Assembly: GCF_029962835.1 (NCBI RefSeq)
Contig: NC_080583.1
Coordinates: forward strand, 65,953,158-66,017,157
Length of the DNA stretch: 64,000 bases
Reading direction: 5' to 3'
Source: Magnolia sinica
Taxonomy: Eukaryota > Streptophyta > Magnoliopsida > Magnoliales > Magnoliaceae
Part shown: positions 57,741-64,000 of the stretch, piece by piece
How positions within the stretch are numbered: position 1 is the stretch's first letter
Layout: each line of letters begins with the position of its first letter
The notes under the pieces: generated by a model
The model's input: only the letters and a program-made list of their open reading frames with translations
Database searches by the model: none
What the model was told of the DNA's origin: nothing
Made by a program: the position numbers and the translations under genes

Positions 57741-58100
57741 ATAAGGTAGAGCTTGCAGGCAGGGAGTATGATAGAGCCATCCATATAACAACACATGCAA
57801 GAGGATTATTTATCAATCCGGACCGTCCACATGCTTTCTTCTCATGTCCATGGAGAATAGTTAAAATATACATAGAATTGATGAGCGTATTTATTTAATT
57901 AATCGCATTCAAGGAGAGTGTAGTACATTAATAGTTAAACTGAGTAGATTGACGGTGTAGATTGACACATATCTCTACCACGTATCCGATGGAGAGATGG
58001 ATCTACCTTATTCTGGTTCTTCCAACGCTACCGTATCTTCTACCCGGGCATTTCTTCGGAAAGGCTAATTCCAAAGCAGATATCCACACGCGCATCATGT

Positions 58101-58665
58101 TTGGGAGCGTGGATTTGGAACCGCCTGGATTCGGAACCCCCCAGGTTTGGAAACCCCTTGGACTTGGGTACCTGGATTGTGAATCAACATTAATTCAAAA
58201 GTACATATGCATGATATATTTACAGAGCTTTGATTTTAATTACTAAATCAACTTTAATATTTCTAATTAGTGAGATATGTAATTTTTGACACAATGGTTA
58301 TGATAAGCCCGTTGAAATATATGTTTTGCCCGAAAATGATGAAATTCCAAGTCTCGAATGGACCACAAGCACAAGATCCCTTCTGAGTAACTAACCAACG
58401 ATTTTTAATTGTTGATTTACATGGACAATGTTTGGACTGTGTTGATCATTATTAGTGGGTCATGTGCCCAATAGAATGATAGTGTATAGTGACACACATG
58501 TTACACCTGCAACTATTCAAATGATTTTAGGTGTAATCTAAGATCTCATCGTAGATTGAAAACCCCTTCAAAGAGGGGATTTAAAACCCCCAGTTACTTC
58601 ATGCTGCCAAACAACTGGCGAATTTGAAACCCCCTCAAATCCCCTCCAATCCACGATGCCAAGCT
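58101..58665. mobile_element. Putative TIR element
   Basis: The left end is TTGGGAGCGTGGATTTGGAA. The right end, complemented, is TTGGCATCGTGGATTGGAGG. Near both ends are repeated ggaacccc / aaacccc words. Core AT-rich, with no target duplication resolved. Confidence 0.5.
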
Positions 58666-59287
58666 ACCCCTGAGAACTCAACACTATGAGAATCCTATAT
58701 GGTGGGCCTTGTTGATCAAGGGTCTACATTATCCTAAAGGTTGGATGTAACACCTGGTCCATTCGGTACTATTTTCCATGCTTATGATGATTGAAGCCCT
58801 TCGCTAGACATGGATTGATCATTCATAGTACACACCCAACTGACCGGAACCCCAAGACCTTGAAACCTATCTCATATCGATCGCCCCATCGCCGCGATCG
58901 TGGAGGTACCACCTGGGTGTCGGTATGATACTCCGTTAGTGAGATACGCCGTGAAGAATAATAAGTGTATCATGTGCGCATGGCACCATGTATTTTATTC
59001 CACACATGTGCACAACACATGTCAAGCACACATGTACATGTCATACATAGGTGAGAGAATCTCTACTCATGTGTGTGATGTCACATACCCATACCTCTTC
59101 TCTCTCATGTGCATAAAAATCAACCTTTCTCCATGCCATATACTATGCATGACATTACCACACCATGCCATCCCATGCTCCTTTAATCCACCATTAATTG
59201 CAAAGCATGAATTAAGTACCATAATCCTAGCCTAAGCTAATATTAATCACATTAGCTTAACTTAAACAAAATTTTATCCATTTTTTT

Positions 59288-59467
59288 TATAAATACCCCT
59301 CCATCCCTTAGCATTTCACCATTTTTCCATAAGAAAGAGAGAGAGAGAGAGAGGAGTGATCTTGGTGGGTCATCAACTCCATCAATCCCATACCTTTCAT
59401 CCATCTCAACCATCAATTCCATCCCTTCCATACATCTCAACCATCCATCTAATTCATCAAGGTGAGT
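59288..59467 (+). promoter_or_regulatory. TATA box, GA tract, and strong splice-donor consensus
   Basis: TATAAATA at 59288-59295 is followed by (ga)n near 59335-59354, repeated ccatctcaaccat words, and CAAG|GTGAGT with GT at 59462. This looks like a pol II promoter with a ~140-base first exon. Matching arrangements occur at 15395-15474 and, reversed, at about 45108-44860. Confidence 0.45.
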
Positions 59468-59889
59468 ACACCCACTCCACTCTTGGTTTGTTTGTTTTTT
59501 TTTAATTATTTGTATGATTATTAGTGGAAATGATTTGAGAATAATGATGTGATCAATGGTGTGGATACATAAGAGAGTACATATAAATAATAATAATTAA
59601 TACTTGTGATGATATGATGATAAGGATGTGATTAATGGTATGGATGCATGGAAAAAATTAATAATAATAATAATAAATAATAATTTATTATATGCTTTAT
59701 GTGGGACCCATTGATAGTGGGCCCCACCAGAATTTTGTAGCCATCCAAACTGTGCAAATATGGCAATTTGGTTAGCCACACGCTCACACATGCACACGTG
59801 CATACACACCGGAAAAAAAAAAAAAAAAAAAAAAGGCAGGCGTCCCGCCATTTGAAAGAAAAAAGAAGGGAAGAGGTGTGGGTCCACAA

Positions 59890-60630
59890 TGGGCCCCACC
59901 CATAATGTATGTATTAAATCCACGCCGTCCATTCAATTTTTCAGATCATTTTAGATGTTGAACCAAAAAATGAAGCCAATCCATTTCTCTGGTAGGCCAC
60001 ACCATCAAAAATCATGTGAAGACATACTAAAACATATAAAAGTACTTGCTGGGGCCCAATTGAAATTTTTATGCATTTGAAACTTGGATTGGACGCTCCA
60101 CCACCTGGAACACACACAATAGTTGGACTGGATCATCCTGTTGTGGGCCCCATATATGAGAACAAAAAAAAAAACACAAAAGAAAAGAAAAAAAAACTAA
60201 ACAAAACAACTATCTGACACTGCAGCAAGCAACGTCTCTGTTGACGCTAGAAAGAGATGACCCCACCACAGGCCCTAACTTGATGTATGTCGAACATCAG
60301 CACCGTGAATTTGATGGGTCCCCTCTTAAAAATGGGTCACGCCAAAAATTAACCGTACAAAGAACTTAGGTGGCCCACACCATCTAAAATAATGTGCTGA
60401 CATGGCTAAAACATATAAAAGTACTTTTTAGGCCCCACCTGAAATTTGGATGCATCTGAAACTTGGACTGGCCCATCAATCACGAGGGACGCACACAACA
60501 GTTGGACTGGATCGTCCTGTTGTGGGCCGCATATTTGAAAACAAAAAAAATAAAAATAATAATATATATGCCGTTAGCGTCTGGATGACGCTGCAGCAAG
60601 CAGCGTCTGCTGCTGACGCCCCCACGTTGA
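59890..60630. repeat. Tandem pair of ~365-bp modules
   Basis: Both copies contain catataaaagtactt, gaaacttgga.tgg, cacacacaa.agttggactg, gatc.tcctgttgtgggcc, an A-rich stretch and a gctgcagcaagca.cgtct end. They start near 59890 and 60265. Short pieces of a third copy follow at 60630-60730 and 61240-61345. Confidence 0.7.
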
Positions 60631-60730
60631 TGCATGTCGAACATAATTACCATGCATTTGATGGTTCCCGTTTAAAAATTGGCCACCTACAAATTTCAGT
60701 TATATACCTAGCCCACACCATAAAATAATA

Positions 60731-61235
60731 ATAATAATAAATAAAAAAAAAAGATTTGGATCAATCTGATCATGAGGTATGTGTTATATCCAAACCGTCC
60801 ATCCATTTGGCAAGTTTGTCTTAAGGCTTGAGAAGAAAAATAAAATAAAATAAGATAGATGTAACTATCAAGTGGGCCACACTACAAAAGTGGCAGGGAT
60901 TGAACGTAAACCATTGGAACCCTTTTTGGGTCAGAAATTTTGGAGCAGTATGAAATTTGTTTTTCCCCTTAATTCTGGTCTTTATGACCTTATGAACAGA
61001 TTGGGTGGGAAATAAATGTTATGGTGGGCCCGATGAATGGTTTAACGGTGAAATCATTATTCTAATTGCTAATTGAGGAGAGGTCCAAATAATTTTTGGT
61101 TATGATTCATTTTTGGATAATTTTCTAAAATGATCTCTAAAAATAGATGAACAGTGTAGGTATAATAAATACATCACTGTAGCACACATGTAACTTTGAT
61201 CTCCTTGAACCATTCGTACAACTCGAAGCTCGAGC
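60731..61235. mobile_element. Foldback-type module (same family as 57054)
   Basis: atccaaaccgtccatccat and aagtgggccacactac on the left are partly complementary to gatgaacagtgtaggta and related words on the right (about 61150). gaacagattgggtgggaaat in the middle is the hallmark centre of the family. Confidence 0.45.
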
Positions 61236-61345
61236 ATGTAAAATCATGTGTTAGGTCCACCTGAAATTTGGATGTATCTGAAACTTGGTCTGACCTCTCA
61301 ACCAAGTGGGACACACATAATGGATGGGCTGGATTTATGAACCAT

Positions 61346-64000
61346 ACCTCTGTGGGCCCAACAAATAATTATGAATATTTAAGAGAGGGTAACCCTCTCA
61401 ACTTGTGTGTGGTATGGCCCACTTTGATGTAGGTGTTATGCCACTTAATCCACCATGGTTATGACATGATTTATATTCAAGATCCTCATCGTTTATTTAT
61501 TTTATCAACCCCTTTGACGGTATGTTACCAAGACTCAGGCCCATCCAATGATTAGATAGCCGTTCATTATGAAATAATGTAAATTGAACTCTCATCACAA
61601 AAAAATTTATTATGGGCCATCCTGATGATGCATTAAATATTCAACCCATCTAGCCCATGTACCGGGTCCCCTCTAGGGATTGTCCCAAAGATCAGTCAAT
61701 CCAACCTGAATTGGACCACACAATACAAGGCTGTGAGAATAAGGACTTAACTATTGAATCCAACCTAAGGCCATCATGGTGTATCTATTTAATCCATGTA
61801 GACCATCCACTTCCTCATATCATTTTAGGACTTGGACTAAAATCAAAGCAGACCTAAGTCGTAGGTGGGTCACACACAACTCAACCTCATGGGAAATCCC
61901 CATGGACTCTATTGCATAGGACCCATTATGAATTCCATTGATATGTGAACCCAAGAATGTTAAGGCCCATTTTGAGTGAACGCCATGTGGGCCCATCAGT
62001 GATAGCCTTGTTTGGGCTAACCATTGGGCCTCTTCGATAAGAGTTTGTAATTTCCATGTGTGGAATGTATGACGAACTGGTATTATAATTTTCGAAGTAA
62101 TGATGATTAATCCTTTAAATGGGCTGATTGTGGACATCCCTTGATCACTTGACACTTTGGTTAGAGTGCGGCCCCAAGTAATAGGATCATGATACTTGTG
62201 TTTAAACCCTTAAAAACATGTTTAATTATAACAAATATATAAACTCTAGTGGTGTCAGGGTGTGATATTACCTGTTTAGCCCATTGATCATGTGGGTATT
62301 TGATGTATGTATAGCCACCTAATCATAGGCAATGGTGGAGAACATGTAGTATATGTAGTCATCTAACTGTGTGAATATTGTTCACTCCCCAAGTATAGGG
62401 TTGTGATGTAGTAATAAACTCGGTAAGACCAAGGTCGAATCCACAGGGACTGAAACTTGTACGTTTCCTAAAACTAGGTAGAAATAGAACTAGACTAAGA
62501 TATGATCTAAACCAAATAAAATTTAAAAAATAATTGTGGAATAATTATCTAAGACTTTAAGGAATTCAGAGGAAGGAAACTAGGGATTCAGAGGACCCAC
62601 TTGTAGAGATCAGGGAGATCTTATGCCTGCATCAAAGATTATGGAATTCAAACTGAACTTACTTGATCTGGTTTTCAAGAGATGAAAAGTATATGAATTA
62701 GAATGGATTCCATCATCTAACCATGCCCAGGGGACAAAGCAAACAACAGGATTAAACTAATCACCAACTAATCAACAATGTATGAAGATCAGGAAGGGTA
62801 CTGTCATCCTACCATGCCCATGGAACAATGATGAACGACAGGGCTTCCTGACTTCATAAACATAAGAAGGGGAAGGAAATACTCAAAGCCATTTGCAAAC
62901 CCATTGTAATTTCAGTCACAACAAACCATAAAAGACTAAAAAAATATCTCTTTAATAATCAACTAAATCAAATTCAGTTTATGAATTAAAGGCACAAAGT
63001 AGAATCTCCCATCTTGCTACAGGCTTCACCTCTTAGCCCTAGCTAAGAGGTTTAGCCACACATAGGCATGATGCGGCTGAACTTAAAAATAAAAAGAAAT
63101 ATAAAGGAAAAGAAGAAAGGAAACCAAGCTTAGCTCACGTGCCACCTGCCCTTTCCAATCCTCCACACGCTGCCAGCAGCTTAAATCCTTTCTCTTTCTC
63201 TCTCCCTGACGTGCAGCAGCAACCCTGCTCCAGTGCTCTCCTCCAAACGCTGCCAGTCCCACGGTCCAGCAGAAAAACCCACACCTGTCTCCCCTTCTCT
63301 CTCCGTTTTCCTTTCTTTTTAAAGATGAAAAAACCCCCTCCAAAGCTGTTGTGGAGTCCCACCAGAAGTAGGTTGCGGAAACAGTCCTTCCGCAGCCTGG
63401 AACGCGTCCCTCTGCTGCGAGATACCTCACGCATCCGGAATTCCGCGTCTCCCTTCTTCTTATTCTTTGCCTTCTTTCCAAAAGGATAGCGTCCTCTGGG
63501 AGATTTTTGGCCCACCTACATGATGAACGGTTCAGATCAGCTGTCCGACAGCCCCCAAGGGCGTACAACCGGCCGCGAAAGTTGGACGGCGTCCGGCTGC
63601 GAAATAGAGTGCGTTACGCACGTACGCTGTCCGATGGTGGGGTCCACAACAGGCTTCAAATGATCAATCTAAGCCGTCCATTAAATTCTTCTCGGAATTT
63701 CAGTCAGGGTGGGCTGGTCTTTGTCGAGTTTTGGTGTGGTCCACCGATGTTTCTCTTCCACAGTCTATCGTGCCTTTAACGGTTAGGATTCTGCAACATT
63801 TTACATGGTCTCAAAAGGCTGCCTTGGTGAGGTAAATACCCCACCTACGCACACAATGGACGGTCCCGATTGTTGCTATGCATGATGTGTGGGGCCCACA
63901 AGTAGATCCGACGGCCGAACAGCGTTAACGCTGTTGCGTTTTTGTAAAATTCGAATTTTGTCGGTCAGCGCCTGCTGACCGACTTTGAGTGCACGGGTGC
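61346..64000. other. Intergenic, repeat-derived, no gene seen
   Basis: 62390-62470 (aactcggtaagaccaaggtc, gaatccacagggactg) resembles a block common in plant LTR retrotransposons. 63130-63490 is C/T-rich, with overlapping ORFs on both strands and no family resemblance. 63620-63990 carries the gtggggtccacaa / aagccgtccatt module again. The last bases are cut by the window edge. Confidence 0.4.

Larger units (their letters stand above)
58746..62265 (+). mobile_element. Long LTR-like region, Tekay/Del-type start; right end uncertain
   Basis: TGTAACACCTGG at 58746 is the typical start of long Tekay/Del-type LTRs. It is followed by about 540 bases to a TATA box at 59288, then a purine-rich leader. 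Later sequence is filled with tandem and foldback modules (59890-61345), which would be insertions. A ggtgtgatatta near 62258 might be a decayed right end, but no target repeat supports it. Confidence 0.35.

Noticed and set aside
63083..63568. 161-residue ORF (-) with overlapping 126- and 116-residue ORFs on both strands
   Set aside because: Basic, low-complexity readings from a C/T-rich tract. No domain, no start context and no family resemblance; open frames on both strands at once point to composition.

Overview
The window is nuclear DNA of a flowering plant. Evidence: plant-type L1 LINEs, a chromovirus with a tRNA-iMet primer site, BED-type hAT transposases, Tourist-like MITEs, and two genes of plant families with GT-AG splicing or UTR structure. 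The very frequent modules built on 'gtgggccccac' and 'accgtccatcc' are a style I associate with magnoliid genomes (Magnoliales or Laurales). That placement is an inference from memory, not a search result.

Only two host genes can be supported in 64 kb. (1) 18719-20293 (+) encodes a 524-residue NYN-LOTUS protein (MARF1/limkain-b1-like putative endoribonuclease) in one uninterrupted coding exon. A likely 5'UTR splice acceptor lies 28 bases upstream of its ATG. (2) complement(39743-41122) encodes a 391-residue IQ-plus-BAG-domain co-chaperone, most like plant BAG8, in two exons separated by a 204-bp phase-0 intron. Nothing suggests that the two genes work together.

The rest is layered transposon debris. 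1-4080: a minus-strand L1 LINE (endonuclease and an RRM-type ORF1) interrupted by a TIR-like insert. 6523-7231: an intact hAT-like MITE. 8.6-12.9 kb: three more LINE fragments. 13.6-18.4 kb: tandem repeats and a long LTR-like region, the latter hosting a Tourist-like element stuffed with a ~36-bp minisatellite. 26.5-38.7 kb: a plus-strand LINE split by a hAT transposon, itself split by a Ty3/Gypsy chromovirus (29826-34394), with a further hAT-like MITE at the hAT 3' end. 42.5-47.5 kb: a MITE-like shell containing a Copia-like solo LTR, which contains a 3.2-kb Tekay/Del-like solo LTR. 49.0-56.4 kb: three members of a TAGGGGTGTACA hAT MITE family, more Tourist-like pieces and a solo LTR with a perfect 5-bp target duplication. 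57-64 kb: foldback elements, a second long LTR-like start with TATA box and splice donor, and tandem repeat modules.

All transposon genes seen are broken by stops, frameshifts or deletions. Element ends were placed by eye from terminal repeats and target-site duplications. Where these are given base for base, I could see both. No tRNA, rRNA, CRISPR or bacterial-type feature was seen. The nearest thing to an unusual system is the recurring terminal design TGTTTTAAATA plus element-specific subterminal motifs in several hAT-like MITEs. A TATA / purine tract / splice-donor arrangement shared by three long LTRs is the second.
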